Shown: positions 31,780-43,631 of the stretch, piece by piece
Position numbering within the stretch: the first letter of the stretch is position 1
How the letters are laid out: each line of letters starts with the position of its first letter
Source of the DNA: Stromatinia cepivora
Lineage: Eukaryota; Ascomycota; Leotiomycetes; Helotiales; Sclerotiniaceae
Direction of reading: 5' to 3'
DNA: 64,000 nucleotides
Assembly: GCA_014898415.1 (NCBI GenBank)
Contig: RCTD01000018.1
Span: forward strand, 687,001 to 751,000
Made by a program: the position numbers and the translations under genes
The notes under the pieces: generated by a model
Told to the model about the DNA's origin: nothing
What the model saw: the letters and a program-made list of their open reading frames with translations, nothing else
The model's database searches: none

Positions 31780-33806
31780 TTACATATCCATCGTATCCCC
31801 ACCATTGGCGAAGTTAAAGTTACCAGATTGTTCTCCATTAGTACCGAAACCGAAAGTATTACCAGCGATTTGTGGTTGACCATCATCAGCACCTTCTTCC
31901 TCATCAGAGAAGTATTTTTCAATCATGTTGTATGCCTTCATGTAGATCTCTTCGTTTGCGTTGGTTTGGCAATCGTGAATCTTCTCCATACCGTGGCATT
32001 CCTCGATGAACAAAGCATATCGGTTGATACTCTCAGTTCCTTCTCCGGCAGCATCCTTATCCATCTCACCAACCTTCAAGATATTCTCAAGACCATCAAG
32101 AGCAACTTGAATGATCTTGTTATCCGGGCAGGCCAAAAGATCGCAAAGTGGCTTGATGCAACCTTGGTTAACCAAGTAACGAATTTGCTCTGGCTTTTGA
32201 AGACCACCGGAGGTAGCATTGGAGATTGCCCAACAAGCTTCTTTGCGGGTCTTGAGGTCGCCATTGGACAAAAGATGAATTAGAGGTGGGATAATGTTGG
32301 CATCGATAACTGCTTGAATCTGAGTAGAGTTACCAGCAGTAACGTTGGAGATGGTCCAGCAAGCTTCCTTTCTAATACCATCCTTTCCTGAGCTCAAGAG
32401 GGACAACAAAGCTGGGAGAGCACCACAGTTGATGATAACCTGGGTTTGAACATCATCACCAGTAACGATATTTCCAACGGAACGAAGAGCAGGGGTTTGA
32501 ACTGAGGTAGAGGCGTGCATCAACAATTCCACGAGACGACGAGGGATACCGGCTTCGATGACAGCTTGTATCTTGTCATTGGCGCCATCGGAAAGATATG
32601 AAATTGCCCAACAGGCATCGATCAAAACCTCATCATCCAAAGAGTAAACGAGCTTGGCCAAAACTGGCAGAGCTGGTAAGATCTGCTATAATTGTAAGTC
32701 TTAGCATAATAAAGGGAGCAGAGTGGGAATCCTTACGGTAGTCCAATCAGGTTGTGGTGTCTTTCCACGACAGAAGTTGCTAAGAGTCCAGGTAGCATTA
32801 CGGAGCATACTCAACTTTCTGCTATCACCCAAAAGAGCGAGAAGAGGCTTGAGGGCACCACATCCCAAAACATAATCTCTGCACGATGGGCTATCGCCAG
32901 CAATATTTCCCAAAGCCCAAACAGCTTGTTCTCTAACATCTGGTTCGTGACTTCCGAGTAATTCGACGAAAATGGGAACGGCACCAGCTTCAATAACAAC
33001 TTGGGTTTGTTGAGCTGAACCAGATGCGATATTTGTAAGAGCCCATGCTGCCTCGAATTGTACAAGTGTGTGAGGGGAACGGAGGAATTCGACAAATCGT
33101 GAAACGACACCAGTCTTAATAACTTCTTCAATAGGAGGGTTTCTTTCTTTTGAGAGTAACTTTCTGAATTTGGTTGTGGCTTGAATTTGTGCATCGATTT
33201 GTTCGGAAAATACGCCTTGTACCATTAAAGGAAGGTCATCGTTCAACTATTGAAAAGAAATTTTGATTAGCCATGATGAACAGGGTAGGTGATAAGGAAC
33301 AATTATATTGTTCAGGTTGTGAAACCGAAACCTGGCATTAACGTTCGCGATAAAGCTGTGATAGAGGGTCAATCGCAGAAGCGAAAAACATTATCACTAG
33401 GAAACGGCTGCTACCCCACCAAGGTAAGTAAACAGTTGAAAGCTATTTTGAAAGCTCCTGGTGGTGGGGTATATTGAAAGAAGTATTGGTATGACTGTAT
33501 AGAGTAATGTGGAATAATGTGCGAGTGCCAGTTAGATAGAAATGAATATGCGCGATCACAACTTACCTGACTTTCTGTAGGGGCGGTATCATCATCACTA
33601 TCAGGCTCAGCACCCAAAGAGGCTCCCGGTCGTGAAGATCCATCTCCTGCTGTAATACCTCTTCTCTTTGCAAGATTCTCATCACGCTTGACTTTTCTAA
33701 TCTCAACTTGTTGTTCCTCGCGACGACGTCTTAATTCATCAGGCTTGAAAGTGTTCTTTGCTTTGAACTGAGTTCGACGATGCTCTGGGATATAACGATC
33801 GGCCAT
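31780..33806 (-). CDS. SRP1: Importin subunit alpha (karyopherin alpha), three exons
   Basis: This is the adaptor that binds classical nuclear-localisation signals and carries cargo with importin-beta through the nuclear pore. The exons are 33806-33567, 33246-32737 and 32685-31780, giving 551 aa, the family's normal length. The N-terminal IBB domain (residues 1-60) is rich in Arg/Lys ([27 protein letters not shown]). About ten ARM repeats follow, with the canonical Trp/Asn arrays ([75 protein letters not shown]) that form the NLS grooves. The acidic C-terminal segment and Gly/Asn-rich end complete the protein. Intron 1 (320 bp) is several times longer than the others in this window. Filamentous fungi normally have a single such gene, so it is probably essential. 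Confidence 0.97.
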
Positions 33807-34867
33807 GATTGCGATATGACTGAAATCGATATGTTTTGTTGTTTTGTAAAAAGAAGTAAGAGATTTAAATCAAACACGACCTTACAGATAGTGTAGATAA
33901 AATTTGAGTTTTTGGATGTATTTGTTGTAGTGAATGAAAAGAGATTGGAGGGAAAATTATAGAAGTTTCTTTGGCTCCAATGGATTGAGAAGAAGGCTCC
34001 AAAAGAATAGAAAGAGGAACAATCAGCCTCCAAGCTGAAAGCGGTAAAGCTAATTTTGAAACGTGATCTTAGCGAAACATGAAAAAAGGTTAAAAAGGTT
34101 GACTAATAATAAGAGTCGAAGTGTTCTCTGCAGTTCGTTCCTTTTGATTGGATGAACTGTTGATTGGTGAGTTTATGACATGCGAGGGAAATTATTAAGG
34201 GAGTATTATTAGGTAAGCTTCTGTCGCGTCTACCCATTGCATTTGCATGAGATTCAATTAACGCGTCTATTTACAAGCAAGAGGAGACGACGAGAGTATC
34301 AAGTCACCATAGAAAAGAAAACTTAGCTTTACTTCACTGTACATGCCGACCTAGGTACAACAGAGTCTTCGGTGTTTAATTTCTACTTATACAAGTCACG
34401 AGTGACGGGGATATCAGCTTCACTCGCATCTAAGGTTATCAAAGCATTCTGAGATTCAATTAACCTCATCGCATTTACATATTTACAAGGAAAAGGCGAG
34501 GAGCAAGCACAGCAGAAACCATACTTTACACGCATTCATAAGAACATTCACTATACAATCTGTACATCACGAGTTCTATGACAGGTAGAGTTACTTCTGT
34601 CGCATCTACCTTGACATTTGATCAACTTCAACCTATCTATTTATAAGGAAGAGGCAAGGAGCAATCACAGGAAACCTACTTCATATACATTCAAAAGAAC
34701 GTTCAGTATACAAATTGTACACCAAAACTTATGTTCCTAGATCTATGACCAACTAATTTTATTTTCGATTTCCTTCAAAGTAAACAAACACTGCTACCAG
34801 GAGCATCATTTAAAAAGGTAAAATAGTACTACGGGGCTTGCCCAATTGTCTCTTGAAGCACTTCAAA
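33807..34867. other. Divergent intergenic region upstream of POT1
   Basis: This region carries the 5' UTRs/promoters of importin-alpha (-) and POT1 (+). The stretch 34240-34740 is made of degenerate repeats, described separately. No gene was seen. Confidence 0.5.
34240..34740 (+). repeat. Degenerate tandem repeat, about three copies of 150-200 bp
   Basis: Related blocks recur near 34220-34340, 34445-34610 and 34600-34740. They share segments such as cttctgtcgc(a/g)tctacc, gattcaattaac, tttacaag(c/g)aa.aggcgagga and cattca(t/a)aagaac(a/g)ttca(c/g)tatacaa. Copies are too diverged for a recent duplication. Confidence 0.6.
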
Positions 34868-37315
34868 ATGGACAATGTACAAGACAACGACAGCATGGCA
34901 GCAATACCTAAATCCGAAATGGCCATTCCCTCAGGATTTCATACTGTTGAGCAAATCAAGAATATGGATATCCTACCAGGTGGAACTGTGAAAAAGCAAT
35001 TTGTCAACGTAATAGGATTCGTGATGGATTATCAACCTCCTATAAAAACTAGGGGAACAGGTGGGCAATTCATTATATAACCATAAAATACGTTTCTTCC
35101 GCGCAATATATACTAACATATTTGATCAGATTTTAAAAGCAGTTTTCAAATCAAAGATTATTCTTCACGATCCGAGAAACTTGGCCTAAGAATGAGTGTA
35201 TTTGCATCAGAGGATAAAATGCCACGAATCTATAATCCAAAAGATGCTGTGCTTATCCGTAATGCAAAGGTATTCCTATCCTCATTTCTTATCGTTCTAG
35301 CTGTCGATTAACAAATCATAGGTTCAAATGCGCATGGGAGAGATACAGTTACTATCTCACATTTCCACTGAATACCATATACTCCGTTCTGCCAACATCC
35401 CTACAGCTATTTTCCCCATTTTCAAAGCTCCTTGGATTTCGACACCACCTGCTAGATGCCGACGTCCAGAACCAATCGAGACCAAGTATGTGATATGGTC
35501 AAACCAACACCTCGATGAACTTGAGCTCCCTAATACTCAAGAATTTCAGGAAAAAGCAGACAGAGCTATGAATGTCAGGGATAAGTATAGTCTACTCAAA
35601 GATGTAAAGGAAGGTTCCTTCCACGATATCATCGGTGAAGTGAGAAAGATCTATGGAGCTAGTTATGATATGGTCACCGTTTACCTTACGGACTACACAG
35701 CTCACCCTAACTTTTACAATTATATTCTACCGGAACTATCTAATGTCACGACGGAAGGTCGCGATGGTGATGATTACGGTTACATAAAAGCAAAGCCTAG
35801 AGACGAAGCGAGAGAATGGAAAGGTCCATTCGGGAAAATGACCATTCAGCTCACATTATTCGACTCCCATGCCGATTTCATTAAAGAAAAGGTCAAGGAA
35901 GGCCAATGGATTCGTTTGACCAACGTTCAATTCGTTTTCGGCAAAGCGGGTCTATTGGAGGGTAAGCTTCGTGGTGATCGAGGAGCATTTGAGGGTAAAG
36001 TCCAAGTTGAGATCATGAAACAATCTGAAGATCCTCAGAATAATGATCCCCGATGGAAAGAATGTGTTCAACGAAAGCATGATTGGAACAAAAAGCACAA
36101 AAAGGACATAAAGAAATTTCAAGAAGAAATTGCGAGGGCGGGAACCAAGCGCAAAGCTGATGGACAACCAAACGGGAAGAATTCTAAAGCCCGAAGAAAG
36201 GAATTGCGAGCTAAAGCAGATGCCAAAACTGCTGTGATCGAGACAAAAGTTGCTAAAAATGTTGATTTGAATGACAACGGTGAGTCTTCGTGCGATGAGT
36301 TATTCATAACTAATAAGTCCATAGTGGTATTACATCCTTCTCGGCCCCATGACGCTATAGCGCCTCTATCAACCATTCTGCAACGCACACCCCTCTCCTC
36401 GGATCCCAAATATGCCGGAATTCACGCACCCTTTGAAAACAAAAATTACAAAGCCAACGTTCGAGTGGTAGATTATTATCCTCAAAACATTGCCGACTTT
36501 GCAGTTGGTCGTATACCCAGCGAATATGAATTGTTATCTGATTATAGTGGTGATGAAGATGATGGCCCTAAACAAAATATACAAAGTTTTCGCGATGGAG
36601 AAGGGATTCCAAAAAAGAAATGGAAATGGCGATTTGCGCTTGTGGTTGAGGATGCAAATCCAGATGCTTCCAAGGACAGAGCTACTCTTATTGTGGGAAA
36701 TGAAGATGCACAGTTGTTGTTTAATGATCTGGATGATGCTTGCAAGTATGACTTCCCATCCTTTAAACCTTGATTTTTCGTGCTTGTTTGTCATCGAGAA
36801 TAGCAACGCTAATATGATTTTAAAGCCTACGAACAAACCCGGAAATGCTGAACACCGTCAAAGAAAAACTCTTCACACTTTGGGGTGATTTGGAAGAGCA
36901 AAAAATAGCTATGCTTGCAAAGGAGGTCCAAGGAAAATCACAAAAAGAAGAATCGCTGCCAGAGGTTTCCACGGCCGCAGATTCAGGATCCGATGATGAA
37001 GAAGATGACCCTAGACAGACCAATGGTAGTCTACCACCAGATGACGAGGAAACGGGGGTTTTGAGCTATCCAAATCAGGACAAAAACCCCGAGAAATCTA
37101 CCTCCTTTGTGGAAAGAGATGTCAATTTACAAGGCAACAAGGAGAATGAAAAGGCAGAAACACCACTAGAAATCAAGCCGAGAAACAAGCCTTTTGAATG
37201 CTGTATCAAGCAGTATGGTATCAAAGTGAATGAAGAAGATACAGAGAAGGCGGATGCGGGTGAAGGAAAGAGATGGCAGAGAGTTTTCGGGCTGTGGGGA
37301 ACTACGATTAGATGA
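34868..37315 (+). CDS. POT1: Protection of telomeres protein POT1
   Basis: This is the single-stranded telomeric DNA-binding subunit of the shelterin-like cap. The exons are 34868-35060, 35130-35269, 35322-36745 and 36826-37315, giving 748 aa if the in-frame stretch 36280-36324 is retained. The first OB fold (residues about 20-190) includes GTVKKQFVNVIGFVMDYQPP and the Telo_bind strand DFKSSFQIKDYSS. The second OB fold (POT1PC, about 199-345) holds YSLLKDVKEGSFHDIIGEV, MVTVYLTDYT and GKMTIQLTLFD. The C-terminal half carries a further conserved block (KNYKANVRVVDYYPQNIADF, WKWRFALVVED, DACNLRTNPEML) and ends FECCIKQYGIKV...FGLWGTTIR. The stretch 36280-36324 has perfect intron signals (GTGAGT, CTAAT, TAG) and splicing would give ..NDNVVLHPS..; I think the spliced form (733 aa) is the main one. 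The start is the ATG at 34868, with the in-frame 34838 codon as an alternative. Confidence 0.92.
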
Positions 37316-38419
37316 GGGCGGGCTGGACATGAGGGTATGGGATGGCTGTAGTATGTATGATCAGAAGTGTGGGATTTTGATATCATGGTTGTGTGTATTG
37401 TGTGCTTGAGATGGATAATTTATATTGTGGTGGGATACCCTTAGTTTGATGAGTGGGAGCTGGGTTAGTTTATGTACTCTAGTAGGTATCTACAGGAGCA
37501 TTTGACATATTCAATACCCGTTCATATCAGTCTATGCACCCATTTACAAGCAAAACCAGTGATCTTTTCGTTTATACTCTAATCAAATCATATTTAAACT
37601 ATAGGCTTGAACATTCTAACTAATACACACAAAACCCGTTATCAATATCTCAACCCAACCCAACTCATAAACTACGAATACCCCAATTCAATATAGAAAA
37701 TAACCCACTAACAATATCCGCATCCAACTTAAACAATTTAGACAATTTAGACAATTTATTTTATTCCCGAGACACCAAGCCCCCCCGAATTCATGAAGAA
37801 GAGCGCCACAACAACACCCATTGCAATGCTTTCCATGCAATGAATGTAAGATCGCCATTTTCTAGAGCTCATACAGTGGTGCGTGTTGCTGCAAAGCCAA
37901 CACGAATCAAGAGGGGCGATAACCCTTGCATTATCATTATATACCAGATCCAGAAAGTATTGTAAACCACGCCAAAAAATGACCGTGCTTGCCCCACAAA
38001 CAGGGGCTTTGACCAATAATATCATCACGCTGATTGAAAATTTATATGATGAAAGTCAAACGGATAAAGTATTGTAAATTCTCAATTTTCTAATAGAAAT
38101 CATTCAAAATCATCAAAACTATTAATATTTTATTTCGAAATCTATTCTAAAGTAATTCTGAATTGATTAAGAGTTCTAAATGCTTTAAAAAATAATGAAA
38201 TCGTTGATATTTCTTCAAATTCTTCAAAATCTTTGAAATTCGAAAATTTGAGGGAACAGCTCAATATCTATTCGGATTGTTTAAGGCAGCATCAAAAGAC
38301 AGGAAAAACAGTAATAAACCTCGGTACGTGTAACCGTGACATTCGCCTAGTAGAATTTCATCATATAAGCCACTATAACTTTTTATTCGTAGTGCTCAGT
38401 ATATGTTAGGATGAATGCT
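37316..38419. other. AT-rich convergent intergenic region
   Basis: This lies between POT1 (+) and the APH-like gene (-). A short direct repeat gacaattta-type array sits at 37731-37757. A 90-codon minus frame at 37756-38028 and a 64-codon plus frame at 37883-38077 have no recognised motif. Confidence 0.5.
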
Positions 38420-39343
38420 TTATGACCAGAGTTCAATGCGGAGCGTCCTGATCCACGAAAACTCGTGATAGAATAGGTCCAAACTTTTTGCCAACCATGA
38501 ATGCCAATCATCCTCCCAATTTCCACATGCAACCAAAGCTAAGGCCGATTCCCAATAGTCTGGATACCACCCCGAATTTTCCCAATCAATAAGAACCACC
38601 TCAAGGGTATCATCGTTAGTTTTTGAATCTTGAATTTCGGTTGAAGCCAGCGAAGGTGTGCTTTTGACCATGATATTCTTTCGTTGAAAATCGCCATGAG
38701 TGAAAACAGGTTTATGGCCCTTGAGAACAGCAGAAAATGCATGTCGATAAAACTCCACCTTCTCTCCCAAGTAACCACTAAACATAGCTTTTCTGCGCAT
38801 CGCTTCATTGAATTCATCCTCCGTATCGAACGGACCATCTAGACGATCGCATGAACTTTCACCCGTCCAAAATATGCAATCGAGAAGGCCGCGTCTCCCG
38901 ATACTACCATAATAACCCGGGGAAGGAAGAGAGCGAAGCTGGTTAATATGTTTTCGAAGTTGGGCGGATAAATTATCCCTTTGTTGCACACTTAGAGAAC
39001 TCCATTCATCTTTTAACGTTTTGCCTTCAACATATTCCATTATGATGTAGTTAGTGTCTTGTTCGCGATTCGTACGAGGACATCTTCCGGGAACGGTGTA
39101 AATGGCATATACTCGAGGCACTGGTACTGTTGATTTTGTTTCGCGATTGACAAATAGCATATTCTCCCTTTCAATGATGTTGACTTCAGGACCATACTTA
39201 ATCATATAAGGTCCGATTCGGACAAGGTTATGGGAGGCCTTTTCATTATATCTCTTTGTGGCATCGTGGATTTCTTGGGTGCTCGGAAGTAGTTGTGGAA
39301 GTTCATTTGAGGGCACGATGTAGGGCAGTGTGATTGTTGCCAT
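38420..39343 (-). CDS. Aminoglycoside-phosphotransferase-like (APH/choline-kinase fold) protein
   Basis: This is a single-exon 307-aa protein. The frame is open further 5', but the first ATG (MATITLPYIV) is at 39343. The kinase-like fold is recognisable by YIIMEYVEGKTL (hinge), the catalytic loop VFTHGDFQRKNIMV (H-G-D-x-x-x-x-N) and the metal-binding LIDWENSGWYPDYWE (DxE/DW type). These are the key residues of the APH family, so it may phosphorylate a small molecule. Fungal paralogues of this type are numerous and mostly uncharacterised; resistance to aminoglycosides should not be assumed. It is immediately upstream of a HET pseudogene on the same strand. Confidence 0.85.
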   Translation of the reverse strand: MATITLPYIVPSNELPQLLPSTQEIHDATKRYNEKASHNLVRIGPYMIKYGPEVNIIERENMLFVNRETKSTVPVPRVYAIYTVPGRCPRTNREQDTNYIIMEYVEGKTLKDEWSSLSVQQRDNLSAQLRKHINQLRSLPSPGYYGSIGRRGLLDCIFWTGESSCDRLDGPFDTEDEFNEAMRRKAMFSGYLGEKVEFYRHAFSAVLKGHKPVFTHGDFQRKNIMVKSTPSLASTEIQDSKTNDDTLEVVLIDWENSGWYPDYWESALALVACGNWEDDWHSWLAKSLDLFYHEFSWIRTLRIELWS

Positions 39344-39845
39344 GACATGAATATTGGGTTCAAATACGACGTCGCAATCGTTGATTGGCAAGAAGGTCCG
39401 CTACACGCGGCCGTGTTGCAGATGCTTGGAGGGTACGTTTAGTTTAATCGACGGTTCACAAGGCACGTCAAATTAGAAGAAGTTCACAGAAATCAATGAG
39501 TGAATACAGCGGGCGCGGGATTCGCGAAGTTCGGATATCTTGTTTCGGTGTAAGTGCCGAAGTCCCATCTAACCCAACTCGGCCACGGCTCAGACGAATG
39601 TCGCCCTGCCCAACATTGCAACGTCCACCGGGTAAGAAGATGGCTGCAGATATTCCAACTATTCAGAGATGTCCCCCGTCTCATAGGCTTCGAGTTCTTG
39701 TAACTAACGATTAGAACAAGAATCTATTTAAGCTACGAATGGGATTTTTTCTCTTCTCCTACTAGCTAATAGCAGTGACGGGGTCGAGATCTCCAGCTTG
39801 ATCTAGATGCCAGAATTTAATCCGTCCATTGGCCGGGATCCAAGA
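39344..39845. other. Intergenic spacer, no gene seen
   Basis: This is the 5' flank of the APH-like gene. Overlapping short frames at 39493-39714 on both strands look like chance. Nothing else was recognised. Confidence 0.5.
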
Positions 39846-41462
39846 CTAAGATGGTACTCTGTGCAAAGTTACACGACAAGACGAACCTTCACTATACCAT
39901 AAGATTTGCGTTCTCAAATCGAAGGCCCATATACCTGCAAGACAATCATCACCTGTCCTTGATTTAATCCATTGAGCACATCCAGGAATAGCCCTCAATC
40001 CAACACTATTGTGTGTGAAATTTCGGCGAAAATAGAACTCAACCGATTTCCGCAATGGCTTCGTTCTCCAATGCAGTGCAAGACCTCATAGTTTCATGGC
40101 TGGCGAGATAATCTGAAAATCGACCTGGCGAATCTTTGTGATGGCCTGTGGAGGATTAAATAGACCATTCGAGTTGATAAGTATCGAAGCACAATCCCCA
40201 CAATCCCAACCTACTTGGTCCTTAAAGCAAACGATCGTCCTTGGTGATAGAACACGCTCCTGAAAAGTTCACCCATGAATTTTTAAAGGCTCGTTGATAC
40301 GACCGTGGCATGTCGGTATTCTCAAAGACAACACTAACCATACAAGAGAAATCGTCTCCTAAGTCATACATAGTTACACAAGTAGACTGAACTTCTGGAT
40401 TTGATTTGTGGTATTGGAAAATCCCTTCATGAATAGACTCAGCCGCGGCGGTTGTAATGGTCGGGGTAGGACTCTCATAAACTATATGTGTTTTTGGACA
40501 CTCGCGCCTCAAATCTTCTCCATTATCTCATTACTGGATAATCAGAGAGAATCAATTCATGAAAAGTCGAATCCGAGACTTCGGATGATCGAGCCGCATC
40601 TCGCATGGTTTTTGATAAGATAGACATTGGGAATTTGGCACTTAGATTCGGCATCCCCAACATTTCCCCGGTGAGAAGAAGGCTTTTTCGTCTTCCCCAG
40701 TAGTAACAGAGGGCAATATAAGTGCCGCCACAGCTTCGTAGTAATGTGAAAAGTGCAGATTCAGTTATTATTCTATCAGATTTGAACATTCGTTAGATGT
40801 AAAATCGGGTGTAAAAGACCTCCTCAAGAGACTTAGCAGAGGGGTCATCTATATTAACTTGATTTCAGTGCCACATAGTTTTATTGGATTAGACAATATT
40901 ACTGACCAGTTAGCTTGTGAGGAAATGGATCATCTTCAACACGATTGCAGCGATTCAAAGCTCTTATAGCCTCAACGTCGTTTGTGGAAGATGCCGAAAT
41001 AATTGACGGAAGATTTCGACGGATACTGTCTAGCCGGACGGGCATAGAGGTATGACCAAGGTCGAAGTTCCCCTCGAGTAGGACACAAAGAGGGCATCCA
41101 GACCTTGCAGCAGCAAGTATCTCACTTGGCGTCTCATGAGTGAAGCCGTTGCCATTTCGCAATGCTGCAATCAAAGTTGTTTGTGAGTAATCAGAGTGTG
41201 AGATCGTCGCCCGTCAAACAAGTTTTCTCGAAACTACTGATATGCATGATTGAAAGTCAAGAGATTCTGCGAATAACCTGGTTGCAAACTGTGTGTTCCC
41301 TTCTGATCCATGTCTTCTGGGATGTAGATGTGTCCATAGGCCAAGTAGAAGAATACACTTCCAACATTCCCAGCCCACCCCTTGAAATATATATTGAGTG
41401 CCTTTAGATTTATGGTAATCTGCTTTGAGGCTATGAGACTTGTGATGCGCAAAAACCTTCAC
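39846..41462 (-). pseudogene. HET (heterokaryon incompatibility) domain pseudogene
   Basis: The pieces lie in family order on the minus strand but in broken frames. At 41462-41214 and 41174-40899 is the N-terminal part (LAAARSGCPLC). At 40789-40523 is HET block A (YIALCYYWGRRKSLLLTGE, FPMSILSKTMRDA). At 40512-40222 is block C (RRECPKTHIVYE...AAESIHEGIFQ). At 40055-39846 is the post-HET segment (GDDCLAGIWAFDLRTQILWY). Between blocks A and C a neighbouring frame reads SLIIQ followed by two consecutive stops (TAA TGA at about 40532-40527) and then DNGEDLRREC, where functional members have Q-D-D. A frameshift also separates the two parts. HET proteins trigger non-self death after hyphal fusion; this copy cannot make one. 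Confidence 0.75.
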
Positions 41463-43631
41463 CCGAAAGCTATTGATATACTTGAATAACCAAACGCAAC
41501 GCGAATGTAATGTGCTGTAAAAAGCACATACGAACTTTCATATCCACTCTCAAGAACGAGAAGATGAATAGGAGCATCTACACCCATGTGAATTGTCCCG
41601 GTTTGAAGTACATAGAAGTGCAACTTACAGTTTCCACACTGAATGATATGTTTTCAGAATGTCTACACCAGTGGATTGATTAAATTACCATAATATGTCA
41701 AGAAATCGCAAAAGGATGAAGAGAAATAGTAAAATCGAGATCACTAAATGAAATCCATACTAAATATTAGAAAATGTCAAAATTAGGAAAAATTAATAGA
41801 TAATTATTATCTAACTATTAGCGTTGTTACGCTTAGAAGGTTAATAGCGAAAAGAGCTAAAAGCTCACTACCCATTACTTGAGTAGTCAAGGCTTTGATA
41901 CGTCATTTAACTATTACCACGCTGAGAAGGTTTGTGAGAGTAGGATTCTCACTGGAGCTTGAAAAAATGCCCTGGGGACATGACCGAGAAACATACGACT
42001 CGTTCTGGTGCGTGATAGTGATATAAGTAGAGTGCATAATTACCGGCATTTTTATAATGAATATTATATTTGACAAGCGCACGATCATAGATTCCACGCA
42101 TTAGTCACACAAAATCCACGGACAGTAGACTTATCGAAGAGATTTCGATTTCAAGTTGACGGCTGAAAAGGCATTTTTCTGGTAGATCCGAACTTATGCA
42201 TCCACAAGTCTAGTCTTCAACTGCGCATTGGCATACTAGATCCGAAAGGGGGATTGGCATTAATGTGGACTATTGAGATATGTAGATTTGGAAAAGATAG
42301 AGATGGATGTTGAGGTAATCATAATTCCCAGATGATATTTCCGATGAAATATTTTTTGGCAACTGCATAATACTAATATTGTTTATACATGCTAATGCTA
42401 ATATAATTAGTGTTTAAGAGTTATCTGTAGATCTATCCCTGATAGTATACACACTCATCAAAGCAACTAGTTCAACAGTATATACATCTCCGCTATGAAT
42501 TTTTTTCTACTCGTAATATGGAATAGGTTTTCCTGATTTTCAATACAATTAATCATTTTTTACAATCTTTTCCCAATATTCCTTTTAACCACACAATATA
42601 TAATCAAGACACCCGTATAACATATCTCAAAACATTCCTCCTGCTTTAATTTACGCAATATCATATCCCTACATAAACAAATTATAAATCTATCTAAATA
42701 TCTTACACATGAATGATATTGAAACTCCTATCATAATTATTATCTTAACTAACCAATTGTGGTTGGCTGGGTGGCCGTGGGTGTGTGTGTGTGTATATGT
42801 AAACTAGATACTTATATAAGATGCTATGATATGTTTTTAAGTTGAGAGAATAGAGTAGCGGATATGTCTTTGATGTATAATTTTCCCTCTGGTTATTGAA
42901 AGATGAAGCGAGAGCTAGATTTTGAAGAACTTGATGAGTAGATAGGTGGATCTGTGTATTATTATCGAAAGTAGGAGTATCGGTGGGAACAAGAAGAAAG
43001 ATGACTAGTACTACAAATCATTAATATATAGAAGAAAGAGATTCAGTCCGTTTACAGTTATGAAAAGAGAGAAGATTGATTTTATAATTTTGACGGTCTG
43101 GGCTGGGTTCACTGGATTCCCCCGATTCGCTGAAGAGGGTTTTGAAGCTTTTTACGAGTAGTGAACTGACTCGGAAAGAAAGTGATTGTTTAGATATTAC
43201 CACGACAAGTAAGATTGGCAGATGATAATAAGTAATCAAGGAAATTTCAACTTCAAATAACTTAACGCCTAATCAACGGAGACAATAGAGAAGGAAAAAA
43301 TCACACTCTCAGTACCAAGGCATGGGAAAGATAATAATCATCACATAATCAATCACATAAACCTCACAATCAAAAGCAATAAAAGACCGAGTATTTTGAC
43401 CAGCAAGAGCATCAACATGGAGTTACTAAAGGAGCGGCTATACTAGATACAAGATGAAAATGTAAGAGTAGTATATCTCTTTCTTTTTTTCCAACAACCA
43501 AGTCAACCCCAACATACAAATGAAAAATTGTCCACCGCTTCACCCCCACTCTAGACCATTTCTCCGAATCCCAACCCTTCAACTCCTGGTATGATGATCC
43601 CACAGGCGCCGTGATCTTGAATTCTGAAAAA
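41463..43631. other. 2.2-kb AT-rich region without a gene
   Basis: This is strongly AT-rich, especially 41690-41900 and 42280-42720. A pair of short related segments (aactatta...acgct.agaaggtt) occurs at about 41813 and 41906. A small GT run sits at 42778-42794. No supported frame is present. The region may be relaxed or RIP-eroded DNA; I cannot show this without a dinucleotide count. Confidence 0.5.

Noticed and set aside
37756..38028. 90-codon minus frame with hydrophobic segments
   Set aside because: It is in an AT-rich intergenic region without homology I can name, and a plus frame overlaps it.
41813..41935. Related segments aactatta...agaaggtt suggesting a MITE
   Set aside because: There are only two short imperfect copies, with no inverted termini or target duplications found.
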